Shown: positions 34,474-47,161 of the stretch, piece by piece
Numbering within the stretch: the first letter of the stretch is position 1
How the letters are laid out: each line of letters opens with the position of its first letter
NCBI RefSeq assembly: GCF_954871325.1
Contig: NC_088778.1
Span: 26,893,120 to 26,957,119, forward strand
From: Gordionus sp. m RMFG-2023
Taxonomy: Eukaryota > Nematomorpha > Gordioida > Chordodea > Parachordodidae
DNA: 64,000 nucleotides
Direction: 5' to 3'
Translations under genes and position numbers: made by a program
Notes under the pieces: generated by a model
Databases searched by the model: none
What the model saw: only the letters and a program-made list of their open reading frames with translations
What the model was told of the DNA's origin: nothing

Positions 34474-35636
34474 AAAACGTCGCGTTTTGGGATCTTTATA
34501 ACTCCAGAACCTGTCAATCGTTTCTTTAAAATGAAATTTTATATATTACTAATATACCGTACCTAATATGCTCAAATTATTTTTAGAATTTGATAGATTT
34601 GTTATTCAAAAAATTGAGATTGTTAAAATATAATAACTCATGACCCTCAATTAATTTAAAAAAAAAGAGGCTAGATATCCCATTATGTTGGATTATCTCC
34701 GGAAGTTTGATTTCAAGATATTTTGCTATTTTTTATAACTTTTAAAGAAAAAAGGGATAGTTGTTCACCATTTTTATTATATAGTTGTTTATTATACAAT
34801 TCGATTACAATACAAAATATTTAGGTTACCTAATCAAATTTAATTATTACGCCGTTTATTAACACCCAAAACTTCATACAATCATTTTGTAAATTAAAAA
34901 TGCTATCAAAAGAAGGAAGATCTTATACGGATTGAATTATGCCCCGAGAAAAGAACTTAAAATGCGCCAAGTTTTATTCTTGAATTCCCTAGGAAAAGAT
35001 AAAATATTCTTGCAGATAAACCAACTGTAGAGCGACTTTGAAATACGGGATTCATATTCTGAAAACAAGGCCTCCTCATCTATATCTACGGTGTCATCAA
35101 GTGTATAATGAATTAAATACTATATCTTTAGACTAAACTTTAAAGAAAAAATCATAGAGCATGTCCCTCAATTCTCAATTTATTAAGAAAAAAAAACAAG
35201 TTGGCGTTCGATCAGAGTAACATGAGATTGTTAGGCCTTATACAAGATAAGAGAAGACCAATCCAACACATATTTGGTTAATTGTATTTAGGTATTTTAG
35301 GTATTTGAATAATTCTATAATTGTGTTTTATAAAGGATCTATAAAATATGCTTGTGTTTGGCATTATAATTTATGAATAAAGAAAATTGCTGGAAAAAAG
35401 GCGAATGTTTGGCTATAGTTCAACATGATAGCAACCCATCTAACCCGTTTAGAAAAAATAAAATGAGGGTCTTGAGTTGTTTAGTGTCAAATTTTAGTAA
35501 TTCTTTATCTCAATTATCTAAAAATAACCTCTTCAAATCAAATTTAAAATTTTATTTTGAGAATATTATGTTTAAAATAATTTAAAAAAAATAAATAAGT
35601 GGTTTGGAGGTATAAAGATTTCAAAACGCGACGTTT
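34474..35636. mobile_element. Long-TIR DNA element, about 1.16 kb
   Basis: The left end AAAACGTCGCGTTTTGG-ATCTTTATA is matched in inverted orientation by the right end (..TATAAAGATTTCAAAACGCGACGTTT). Similarity continues inward for about 250-300 bp on each side with indels, including AACTCA-GACCCTCA and a TAGAT-TCCCAT..TGTTG segment. The core (about 34760-35340) has no open frame I can assign. The superfamily is unknown and no convincing target-site duplication was seen. Very long terminal repeats are seen in MULEs and foldback elements. Confidence 0.5.
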
Positions 35637-35765
35637 CTTTTTTAGCCCCTGTGTGCCGATTTTAATTAGGATATATCAATTCCCATCTAAGTTGATTTTG
35701 CCTAAAAGTTTGTTTACTAACCCTGGCCTTTTATATTTTTTATATTTTTTACATTTCTTACTTAC

Positions 35766-35868
35766 TTCCTTCCTCCCTTCCTTCCTTCCTTCCTTCCTTC
35801 CTTCCTTCCTTCCTTCCTTCCTTCCTTCCTTCCTTCCTTCCTTCCTTCCTTCCTTCCTTCCTTCCTTT
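35766..35868 (+). repeat. (TTCC)n microsatellite
   Basis: About 100 bp of nearly pure CTTC/TTCC tetramers. Translations of it (SFLP repeats, or EGRK repeats on the other strand) are artefacts. Confidence 0.95.
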
Positions 35869-35899
35869 TTCGCTTCTAGTTTCATATATAATGGCCAGT

Positions 35900-37560
35900 A
35901 ACTTCTAACACTACCGTCCCAAAGTCGCTTATTTTCACCTCCTTTTATTTTTAATATTAGGATAAATTTTGCAAAAAATCTGGGCAAAAAACTACATAAC
36001 AAATTCTATTTTGTTTTGTTTTGTTTTGAAGTGCAATTAAGTTTAGACATTGACAGCTGATTAAATAAAATCAAATTCTTAGAAGAAAGGTTTTGGATTC
36101 GTTACTCTTATACTAATTAATCATCAGAGATACAGCTAAGCGGAAAACGAATTATAAAAATAACTTAACTAAAAATCGTCCTCAGGACTTTATCAGAGGA
36201 AACTATTTTCATTCCCTTAAATACGCAATTCGATCCGCACAAAGGAAATATCAAACAAACCCCAAAATACTCTATTTTGTTTTAATCAATAGAAATAATA
36301 ATTGTATTTTCATTTACAATTTATGCATTGTGTAATTTTTTAAATCCCAATTTTTTTTAAAGACTTTGCCTATTATTAATTAATATATGACAAGTCTAAA
36401 AAAAAATATAATGATTATGAATATGATAATTTTTCGTTTAAATGGATTTAAAGACGGAATTCATGGAAATGAGATATTTTATTATGAATTTTTTTTTGCA
36501 CAAACTTTAAAAAATAATTAAAAATTTAAAACAGGATATATAATTCAGAAATTCATTTGGTTATAACAAAGATGTATAAAAAAATAGATCAACAGGGTTA
36601 TACGAATAATTATTCTTTCTGAAAATTGGGAAAAAATGATAAATTGAAAATATATAAATAGAAACTCAATTATTTTTATCCTAGAATATTCCATCAAAAA
36701 ATGGAAAAATGAAAGGAAGGGGGGTAAAAACTGAATTTTTATTTTTATTGAAATTTTAAAAATTAAAATAATTTTTAAATAAGAAAATGATTGATTTTTT
36801 TTTATTATCAAACTGCTCCGTTTGAAAATTTTATTAAAATGAATTTTTACATTTAAAATAAATTTTATATTTTTAAAATAATAGAAATATAATATATGGG
36901 CCTAATTTTTTTTAGGGTGGATCCTGGAATAATAGTAAATCATTCCAGTCAGTTCTCTTTTTGAATTTTAAATACTTTATAATGCTTTACTTTACAATTC
37001 TTTTTAACAAACATACTGTTTATTTTTTTTCTTTCACATTACTATAACGTTGGCCGCAACTATCTGGGTCTTTGAGCTCTAGCTAAGGGTAATTATTCAT
37101 AGATGTTAGGGTCTCCTCTTATTTTACACAATCCAGTTAAAAATATTTCCTTAAAAAAAATTGTAAACACTTTCAAAAATGAGAAAAAATAAACAAACTA
37201 ATGTATTATTTACATGCCCCCAAGGTAAGTGCTCTCTTTAAAAAAAAATCAATCAAGAAAATCAAAATGTATCAAGTCAATTAGTGATGTTAATTAGCCT
37301 TAAGACCCGACCAATTTAGATGATTTTATCTAAAAATTTACTTCGACTTGATTCGAGTCGTTATTATTTGAGTCAAATCAGGCTGAATTGTTACAAATAA
37401 ATCGTACAAATGAGTCGGACCGTTTTATTGGATGCGGCTAATTAATAGTCTACTAAGTCAAATGTATTACAAATAATAAGGAGTATTTACATATTACATG
37501 TAATATATAACGAATTCAATGTTATTTCTAAAATCATCCTTTCAAATTGTCATTCGTGTG
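35900..37560. other. AT-rich stretch, no gene seen
   Basis: No gene or named repeat found. A short (TTTTG)n run occurs at 36010-36028, and around 37310-37440 several GACTCGATTCGAGTC-like short palindromes suggest an old repeat. Confidence 0.4.
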
Positions 37561-37564
37561 AATG

Positions 37565-37770
37565 GTTGGATTTCCTTGAATGCCCTTAATTCCAGTCCTC
37601 CATGCTTTTCGGTTATTTATCATGACAAGTCATACCCCGAAGGTCTTCGACAATCACATCCTACATAACTTATCTAGGCGTCTTTTTCTACGTTTACCTC
37701 TAACTTCTGGTCTCGCACGCTTCAAATATATCTGGTCTATCTCCTTTCTGCTGACCCAATAAACTAACAT
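37565..37770 (-). mobile_element. LINE C-terminal tail fragment
   Basis: Read on the minus strand, this GC-richer segment gives text in shifting frames resembling the end of many LINE polyproteins: ARPEVRGKRRKRRLDKLCR, then VIVEDLRGYDLS, then NRKAWRTGIKGIQGNPT. This matches the common pattern 'GRPRxRWxDxVExDLxxxGxxxWxxxAxDRxxWRxxV'. About 65 residues remain with at least two shifts. It is unrelated in position to the other LINE copies. Confidence 0.5.
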
Positions 37771-38082
37771 TACCTACCAATACAAATCAGTTGATGGAAA
37801 TCCATTTTATTTTTCCATATAATTATAAGCAATTTACATTTTTTTTATGAAGACTACTTTTTTTTTTGTAAAAAATAAATCATAATTAAATAAATATTTA
37901 GCAAACCAAAATGGCGTGCCACCAGCTGATTTACTTTTAATGACGCTTCAATGATGCATTTTAATGATTTAATGGGCATCATTTTCATTAGTCTAGATAA
38001 GTGTCATTTGCTTTAAAAAATAAAATTTTTTAATTATTTTTTAATTTAATTTTTTAATTCTGACATTCAATTAGAAAAAATG

Positions 38083-38600
38083 GAAGAGGAACAGGAAGTG
38101 AAATATAGCAATAGAAATTCTAAGGTCTGGGTCGGAGGACTACTCAGCGGACGTCAGCCGGGATCTAGATTATAATATTATATAAATAGACTATTCAAGA
38201 ATTCATATTCTAAAATTGATATGATATTAAACTCACATAGTGTCTTTTGAATGTTGCATAGAACTATAATTTTTGTCTAATAATAGAATAAATATATAAA
38301 TCATGCCCTCCTTCCAAATTCTTCAAAAATATTCATGATTACAACCCTATACCAACTTATTGGCCTTGATGCTAGTTTTTCACTTATATTTTAAGTCATT
38401 CATTTTAAATTATTAGTTATTTTCTTAATCTTTATAACTACTTATTTTATTAATTTTTCAGAGATGAGGACTGGGAAAAAGAGAGGCTTTGATAATTTGC
38501 CAAGAGGGAACAGATGATTTAGCTACAGGAGTGATTCTAGAATTAGTATCCTTCCCAGACCAACAAAACAATATTTTTATACAAAGTTTAATGAATATAT
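38083..38600 (+). other. Possible coding fragments, unknown
   Basis: An ATG at 38083 opens MEEEQEVKYSNRNSKVWVGG followed by LLSGRQPGSRL and a stop. At 38470-38605 another open stretch reads LGKREALIICQEGTDDLATG then VILELVSFPDQQNNIFIQSL, after an acceptor-like TTTTCAGAGATGAG. They could be exons of one gene, but the donor between them is not convincing and I recognise no family. Confidence 0.2.
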
Positions 38601-38609
38601 ATTAAATTT

Positions 38610-41590
38610 TTTCATGTTTTTATTTTTAGAAAGATATTACTATTGAATTTTCATTCATTTCTCTATAATTGTAATGATATTTTAATTAATATTTTGTTGG
38701 CTTTGGTCAATTGTAACAATACTAATAATTTCCAAAAATGTCAATATTATGACTATTACAAAAATATGTAAAATAAAGTTATGAAATTCTTTAGTCATTA
38801 TATTATATATGGATTATTAATATAGTTTATATTATAATATAATATATCAATGTTTAGTATTTTGCAATATGCAATGCTTATGGAGCACGTTTTTTAAATG
38901 CATATAACACGAATTAACTTAAGGCGAACTGGCAAATAAAATAATGATTATGTTTAAGCAAATATTAAGTTCTTAATAATCATATGAAACTAAAAAATGT
39001 AGAAGGTTATTTGGAAAATTTGGACCTATTCACCTATTTGAATTGAATTGCAAAATAGCTAGATGCAGTCGAAACCAAAAGGGGTCTATTCTCCAGTTTG
39101 GCCTATGCATTAAAAGTAAATTATGAGATGAGGCGAAGGGATTTATTTTATCTGCTTTAAAGCCGGGAACTATTACGGGGATAGAAATTTTGAGAATACA
39201 AGATTAGGTTTAATAAGGTGATGATCCTTGCACTGGCCCTGGAAAGATCTTAGGTTAGCGAGTAATTTTGGGAAAGCTCAAATAGGAATTGAAAAAATTG
39301 AGCAGTTTATTAAAAATAATCAAAATTGGTACAAAAATCAAGACCACAACTGAAACGTTTCCCTTCAAAGAAAGGGAATAACCTAAACTATGAGAATCAC
39401 TTAAATGTAAAAGATTTAATAAAAAAAAATAGACCTACAAAATCTGGCCTTTAACATAAATGGATTTGCCTGGTCTTGATTCACCCTTGTAACATATTTC
39501 ATCGGTTCAGATTTTTACAGCCCAGGGTAAATTCTCAAATTAATGCTTAGAAGATGATAACTCAGACAGTTCGATTTACACTATACCAACACCCAGCAAA
39601 ATAGCAATAATACAAATCGATAATCAACGAGAACCTCATCACGATGAAATATAACTCTGAAGTTAAGGATTGTTGCTAAGGAATTTATACAAGTTGGAAG
39701 GCCAGAAATTTGCTTATGGTAATAATACATTAGAGACTTGGGAAAAATTATTTACTTCACAATACAAATTACACAGGATTAAATGTTCACTTAATGCAAT
39801 TGTGACTAAATGGGGTGGTTTTTGACTTTTAATATAGCGACCAGGGAGCCAAGGAGGACTTGTCCTGGATATATTATTAAAGGAAAAAATAAGATAATAT
39901 ATGATTTCCAAGTTAAACCCGGCTGAAAGCCAATTAATGGCCTGCAGGTTTTTTTAGTTGAATCCCGCCTAAGATAAATTCCTAGCAATGTCACTGTCTC
40001 AAAACTTACTGCGCTTTTGTATATGCCAATATATTATGTTATATCATAAAATAATTCTCCCTCTTTAAATGTAAGTCATTAAGAAAAAATATATATATAG
40101 AAGATGCTCTCCTTACAATAATATCATTTATATTATAAATATATATATATAAATACTAATGATAAAAATTTTTTTAACACTTTCTATTGTTCATTTTTTT
40201 TTAAAATATAACCATAACTGAAAGAAACGTGTGGCCACCTCTTTTTAACAAAGAGAACTTTTTAGATTTTATATAATATTAATGCTGTTAATTTATTTTT
40301 TTAAAAAAAGAACAAGATTTAGCCTCAGTCTTTTGTATAATTTGTGGATTACAAAACAAAATTTGTTTAGGATTTATACTTAACAAATTATCGTTAATAA
40401 ATGGAACTCGACGAAATATGCCAAACTAATTTTCTTTGATATACACTTATTATATTTATATACTAATATATTCTTAGTATTATAGTATTAATACTAATTA
40501 TCTTATTCTTTTAGAATTTTGTAAAAGAGTTTCGAAAATCGATAAGATATTTTAAATAACTCTTTTATATTTTATTTTTGATTTATTTTTTTTCTTCTTC
40601 TTGATTTTTATAAATCAGTCGATTAAATAGTCCTCATGATATCCCCCTTTTCTATCAACAAAACCATCATACACTTGGAAATATATGAATATATATAACA
40701 AATATACAAAATACCCTTATACCAAAAAAATATGACAAAACGAATTTGGTTTACTTAAGAAAATTGGTATATTACATTATTGGTTTTGTATTAGTTGTTA
40801 TATGGGGAATAGTAAATACAAAATATAGATTTTATATCAAAGTGACATAACTCTCGTTTCTAGGAGAGTTAATACCTATTGCAGGGTTGTTTAATAGCCT
40901 TGTCCCGAACAATCATAATCATTTAGAAGATTTAATAATAGTAAACTTCGGGGTTGGGCATTATCGCCAAACACTTTTTTATATTCGTATTTAGAATATA
41001 ATTAATATTTTAGAAGGTATTTAATTTAGAATTTAGTGTATTTTAAATATTTAAAAACGAAAAATATTTTGTATTTATTACGATTTCACGATTTTCAGAC
41101 AAATATAAATACCCTTTTTTATTTATTTTTTTATTATATATAGAATGTAAATTCATATATATTTATTTAAATATTAAATTTCAACCGACGAAAAAATCGA
41201 CTTCCTCACTGTGAATCCTATTTATTTTTAAAAAGAGTATTACCTAAAGCGAATACGAAAATATATGTTTTTATTTTGAAAATGAGGAAGATATAGTATA
41301 GTAATTGAACAAAGGGAGTTATTATATTAAGCTATTATAATAAGATATTTTTTTGTAGCGATTCTGTCACAAACAACGTCAGCATACTATCTAAATGTAA
41401 TTTGACAATCTTGGATGGAAATTTTTATTTAAAATATCATCAAAAATCAAGAAGATAGTGAAAACTAAATGTAAGTATCTGTTCAGAGCGATATCACTCT
41501 CCAACAATTTATTATATGATCTGTAAAACGGTTATATTAATTATATTTTGCAATTATTACATAATTTATGTGATTTGCTACTGCGGCAAG
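38610..41590. other. AT-rich stretch, old GC-richer island
   Basis: At 39030-40010 the composition is less AT-rich and short protein-like pieces appear on both strands, interrupted every few codons. This looks like a very old, unrecognisable element. The rest of the interval is AT-rich and empty. Confidence 0.35.
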
Positions 41591-41768
41591 TAGTGTTGTT
41601 AAATAGCTCGATTCTTAAAAACGGCTAACCCAATATTTTAATTTAAAAAAAATATTATGCAGGCTTGGAGATTTTTCGCATAGAAGGAGGAAGAAAGGTT
41701 AAGGACCTATAATTTATTTGTCTAAAATATTGGGTTAGCCGTTTTTAAAAATTGGGCCGTTTAAGAAG
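41591..41768 (+). mobile_element. hAT-type MITE copy
   Basis: Starts TAGTGTTGTTAAATAGCTCG and ends ..TTAGCCGTTTTTAAAAATTG followed by GGCCGTTTAAG. The ends are inverted copies and the interior carries AACCCAATATTTTA, AATATTATGCAGGCTTGGAG and the inverted AAAATATTGGGTTAGCCG. Confidence 0.65.
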
Positions 41769-41774
41769 GCTAGC

Positions 41775-44730
41775 TGCACTAGTAAATATATTATTTATAA
41801 TGTCAATGTATTACAATGCAGATATTTGATGATTTTGGTATAATGAATAAGAATAAAAATTGTTAATGTGGTGCTGAAAATCGACCTACAAAAAGTATTC
41901 GTCAAAGTATTTATTTATTCAAAAGATTTTCGTCAAAGTATTTGTATGTAAATACTTTTTGAAAATATTTTGGTAGGCAATTACTTATAATTAAAATACA
42001 TAGCAACACTAGCTCAGTGGGGAAGATTCTTCAACATAGCTATTCTACTATCTAAACCCTATCTGGATGATATGTACTATTCAGCAAAAGTTCTCCTTGA
42101 TGTAAAAATAATTATATTTTATTTTGAATAAGTCGTGAAAAAGAGTAACCTCACTCGATTATCTTAATTCTTATATTGAAGATGGAATCTCGTATTCATA
42201 TAACTAAATTCTATGATCTCCCCAGGGGTTAAATCCGTGATTTACTGACACTGGGATTGCTAGTTTAAAACCCTCGACTATTGATTTTATGACAAAGAAA
42301 TAATCTGATGAATGATTTCCTACAATCGTTGAAGTATTTGATGAAGTTTCAACCTGTGCTTAATAAAGATTGAATCGTTATCCACTGAACAGAAATAAAG
42401 AAATCGGGCAAATTCGCCTGCTACGTTTTTAACACCCTTCACCCCAAATATGCCAAATAAGAAAGAATTCTAAGGATTAATCATTGAATTCAGAGAAGTC
42501 TATTCCAATTTTTTTTTTGAATCCCTCCAAAAAAATGTTAAACTTCCTAAATAGTTAACACAATGAAATAGCAACGATTAATTTTGAGCTATTAATTGTA
42601 TAGCAAAGTTATTTATACTATCAATTATTATAACTTTTTTCTAATCAAAAATCTTCAACATCTATCCACTAAATACAAACATCTCGATATTGTGTCCAAA
42701 GTACAATCCAAGTTATAAAAGTTCGGAGAGTGAACTTTTAAATATAAATGCATTTATATATTTCATTCCCTGCCTACTACTAATATATATTATTAAAATG
42801 ATATTATAATTTGATCATGTCAATAAAATAATTATTGCCTCAAAGTCTAAAAAAAAATTTAAAATTCAGTGTACGAAGACAAAAATGATATATTTTTTGT
42901 TTCAAATGCAAATAATTGACAATTTTTTTTAAAAATATTATTATTATTGTTATTGATATTTGGACAAATTTATTTTGTCGTTACATAACTTTTCTTCTCT
43001 TCAGTTCTTTCTTGCTAGTTTTTTTTTCCTTGTGTGACATTTTCTTTCACTGCCTACACGTTGAATTTTTTAAAATATTTTTTCTTTTATTCTTAAAATT
43101 ATTTTTTTTATATATAAATTTTGAAATAATTTTTACGGATAAAAGTGCAATATATCTTAATTTCAATTTTTTTTTAACTAAACTAAGCTTTTAGAAATCG
43201 ATATATTTTAAAATAGTTATTATATTGAAATATTATTTTAAAAAATTTAAATAAAAATATTAATATTTTTTAAGAAAAAGGACAATTTTTTTTTCATACA
43301 AAAATATACTTATCGTAAATATCTTCTCAAAAATCTCATATTGCGGGGGAAAAAAAGAGAGATAGATTTTTTAAAATATAATTAAATTCAACAATGAGTA
43401 TGATGTGTGAGCTCTTACTCTTATTTAATATTATAACTTAAGAACACCGAAAAAAAACACCGACTATTAATATATTATAACGAAACTTCTATGAAAAATA
43501 CTAATTAATAACATAAACTATAAAATGTATATTTTTGGTTAAAATAAACCAAAATTAGGTTCAAAACGAAAAGCTAATTCTTAACAAATCTGTTTTACGT
43601 TACAAAAAAAAAATCAAAGAAGCTATGATTAGTTAAATTTCCTATTAAAGTAAATAAGTGAATCGGGCCTTTTATATTTACGAATCATGAAACAATTTTA
43701 AAAACTTGGGGTCATAAACGGGCGAAAAAATTTTGAAATAAAATTTTTATCGTGTAAATTTTCGTCATTCAAAAATTTCGGACTAATTTGGATTGTAAAT
43801 GTTATAAAATAATTTAATCTTTAGTTTTAATCAGGGTTGGGTAACCTGGTGATCTGCATCGTAATTTTTCAAGCCCACATATAAAAATTATCGGAGCCTA
43901 GTGTCTTACGAAAATTTCATAAATATGTCAATTTTATTTCAAAATTTAAGCCCGACTTGGCCCAATTTTTTTTTAAATAGTAGACCCGATCCAGCCCAAA
44001 CTAATTTTAAAAATATAAACATCCTAAACGGACGGCCGGATACCGACCGGATCAACTCTTGGAGATTTTTAATTTGACCTGTTAAATATGGTTAAATTCA
44101 TTGATATATTTTTATGATGATGCACTAACTCAATTTAGTAAATAGTAAATATAAAGTATGTTCATTTTATGAATGCATATAATGAAATTCAATATTTTTT
44201 GATAGATTTATTCTAGAAAAAATATTTCGTTTGATTTGGGCCAGTATCCGAGTTATCATAATTTTCTTTTATATTTATTAAATGATTATGATATATAAAT
44301 AATTTTCTCTTAATCAAAGTTTTAAATAGATTTCGGTTCTTTGTATACTACACCAAACGGAGGTTAAAATTAGAAGAGGTTATGAGAAGATTTGCCACTA
44401 CCTTTAAGAGGTAAGGGGGGCAAGGCCCTTCCCCCAGCTTGATTCCTAAATCTAATTATAATGTTTCTAAATTCTATCGCATACCGTTTTTACATCAAAA
44501 CTTTATCATGTCAGCTAAACAACTTGATTTCACTATCCGGCAGTAAATCCTAGTTCTTTTATATATATGGGTGATATAATAAGTAATTAATAATGTAAGC
44601 ATTTTTATATTTAAATATATTTAAATTGTTTTTAAATCTGTTCTTTTGCTGGAGAAGATATTGAATAATAGCACACGATTAAATTAATATGCTATTATAA
44701 AGATGGTTCTACGTGAGTCAAAATACAATT
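41775..44730. other. AT-rich stretch, weak coding scraps
   Basis: Around 42003-42135 a frame reads IATLAQWGRFFNIAILLSKP then YLDDMYYSAKVLLDVKIII. Around 42310-42480 further short protein-like pieces occur, broken by stops. None is assigned. At 43820-44060 a GC-richer segment with GGGTTGGGTAACC and GGCCGGATACCGACCGG may be an old hAT-like MITE. Confidence 0.3.
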
Positions 44731-44732
44731 AT

Positions 44733-44950
44733 CCCTTAAACGGCTCATTTTGAGCCTATTTTTTAAAAAGGCTAACTCAATATTTTAGCCAGAAAAATAT
44801 TGTTTAAGCCTCGAGATTTCTATAATATATGTCTGGACCTTTGTTCCTCCTACGAGAAAATCCTTTAGGCTTGCGTAATATTTTTCTGAAAGAAATACTG
44901 AGTTAGCCGTTTTTTAAAATCGGCTCAAAACGAGCCGTTTAACAACACTA
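44733..44950 (+). mobile_element. hAT-type MITE copy
   Basis: Body from TTAAACGGCTCATTTTGAGCC to GAGCCGTTTAACAACACTA. The right end is complete and the left end is slightly shortened. Each end carries a nested small palindrome (CGGCTC-GTTTTGAGCCG), so the ends can fold on themselves. Confidence 0.7.
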
Positions 44951-45216
44951 CTTATGATGCATAACAATGACATTGCCAATGCTTAAGGTATATTAAAAAA
45001 CGTAAATTTTTTTTTTAATCCGGAATTCTTCATCGTCTAAGGTATCCATTCTTTTCGATATGCTTCCATAAATCTTCACCGATAGATGCTCTTAGATCAT
45101 TTTTTGCAAATTTTTAGTTGTCTAACATTTTATAGAGGAAATTTATTCTGAGCCTATAGTAATTAATGTAAATGATGCAGTGCTTATAGTGAGATAATGT
45201 GGCACTTGATATGTGT

Positions 45217-45613
45217 AATGTTGTTGAACGGCTCGGTTCTTAAAAACAGTTAACAAAATATTTTAGCAAAACAATATTTCGCAAACCTGGAGATTTGTTC
45301 TAAGGTGGCAAAAAGAAAGGTTTGAAAATCTACTAACGGAATCTCGAGGCTGGTATAATATGAATTTGGTTAAAATCTTAATTTAAAAATGGCAAAATCA
45401 AGCCGATTTTTAAAAACGGCTGACTCAATTTAATATTTTAGCCAGAAAAATATTGCCTAAGCCTCGAGATTTCCATAATATATGTCTAGACTTTTCTTCC
45501 TTCTATGAGCAAAATCTTCAGACTTACGTAATATTTTTCTGGATAAAATATTCAGTTAGCCGTTTTTAAAAATCGGCTCAAAACGAGCCGTTCAACAACA
45601 CTAAACAACACTA
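45217..45613 (+). mobile_element. Composite of two hAT-type MITEs
   Basis: The first copy starts TAATGTTGTTGAACGGCTCGG at 45217. Before its own right end, a second copy begins near 45395 (AAGCCGATTTTTAAAAACGG) and runs to CGAGCCGTTCAACAACACTA. That end is followed by a second AACAACACTA. The second copy closely matches 44733-44950, including AATATATGTCT-GAC and the CTT-TTCCT segment, so these two are recent relatives. Confidence 0.65.
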
Positions 45614-46036
45614 GCGTGTTTATTATTAATAAAACTTCTCTTTAAAAAATTTATAATATACAGTCATACGCTTTGCTTTATCTAAGATAGTCTCACTAAT
45701 AGTTTTTATTAAACATTTTCATGTATTTAATTTTTTAATTAGTATACCTATTTAACTCTTTATGTATTTTAGATTGGGGCTAGTATTTGTTTTAATATTA
45801 TCCCCTAAGTTGAATATAGACGGTTTCATTATGATATCGTCCTCTATTAAATTAGAAATACTATAAATTATCCTATGTTTTTTTTCTATATTAATATCCT
45901 CTTTTAGGATTAGGGGACACCAAAACTGGACACATATAACATCAATAATTATTTGATATATTTAACCCCAAAAATAATAAAAAAATTTCTAATATTAAAT
46001 CTGATTTTATCTTAAACGATTTTACAATGATATAAA

Positions 46037-46147
46037 ACAAAAAAGTTTTTAAAAAAAAGAAGTTTTAAAAAACAAAGAAGTTTTAAAAAAACAAAGAAGT
46101 TTTAAAAAAACAAAGAAGTTTTAAAAAAACAAAAAAGTTTTAAAAGA
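46037..46147 (+). repeat. 19-bp minisatellite
   Basis: About five units of AAGAAGTTTTAAAAAAACA with a strict 19-bp period in the central part (46061-46137). Confidence 0.85.
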
Positions 46148-47161
46148 CGAAACATTAGACATCTTATTTTGTATTGGAAATTAAGAATGCTATTCACATA
46201 AAGATTAATCAATTAAATTTCTATATTTCCCAAATATAAAACAAACTATTTAGCGTTAACTTAATTTTTTTTTCCAATAATTATATCTATAAGTTAATTA
46301 ATATTTCTTCCTTTGATCTTTCAAAAAAAAAGAGGAAAGTTGTAAACATTTGCTCTATGTTTTATGAATAACTGTAGATTAAGATTTGTTTTCCCCGTTT
46401 ACAGAAACCGTATATAATTATAATCGATTTTAGACCTCAAGTTAAACCCAACATGAAATCATATGAATTAATCGGTCTGTCTCCATCTTCATGAGCCCCA
46501 TCTCACTCCACTCTCCTTTAAAATTATAAAAAAGATTATATTTGGCACAATGCAAAGCCATTGAATTGAAATATAATACACCGCTCTTTTTATGAAACTT
46601 ATATATATATATATACTAATAACTTGTATTTACTTACACTCATATTTTTTTTTAAAGAAATGGGACTTCTACGAATAAAAAAAAAATTTCTGCACGATAA
46701 ACATAACGTAATTTTATAAAATGTTATTGGTTTTATATTTTAATACCCCCCTAATAAAAAGTTAAAAATTTAATAACATTAGAGAAATCGAGCTAATTCA
46801 AGTAAAAAAATTTTTTTATCATTATTTTTATTTAAAAAAAAATCATAAAATTGGTTTAGTAAGTGAAACAATAAAAATATTAAAGAAATGTGGTTTCGAG
46901 CCAAATCAACATTTTTTTTGGATTAAGTTTTGATGATATTTATTTTTACATAGAACCTACTTATGTTATGTTAGATAAAATTAGTTTTCAAGTCTTGTTT
47001 AAACGGCGGCTCGATTTTTTAAAAAATAGCTTCGATTAAGATTTTAGCCAAAATAATATTATGTAAGCTCCCCAAAATTTGGCAAAATCGATGTCTAAAC
47101 CTTTTCCGTGCCATCTATGAGGAAGATATCCAGGCTCACATAAAATCAATAACCCAATATT

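Noticed and set aside
35599-36002. Frames with SFLP or EGRK repeats
   Set aside because: They are translations of the (TTCC)n microsatellite.
39714-39994. Overlapping minus-strand frames with protein-like text
   Set aside because: The text is interrupted on both sides, no family could be named, and the region looks like a very old element.
42916-43194. 92-codon frame rich in F, I and L
   Set aside because: Composition is what AT-rich sequence gives by chance, with no domain and no start context.
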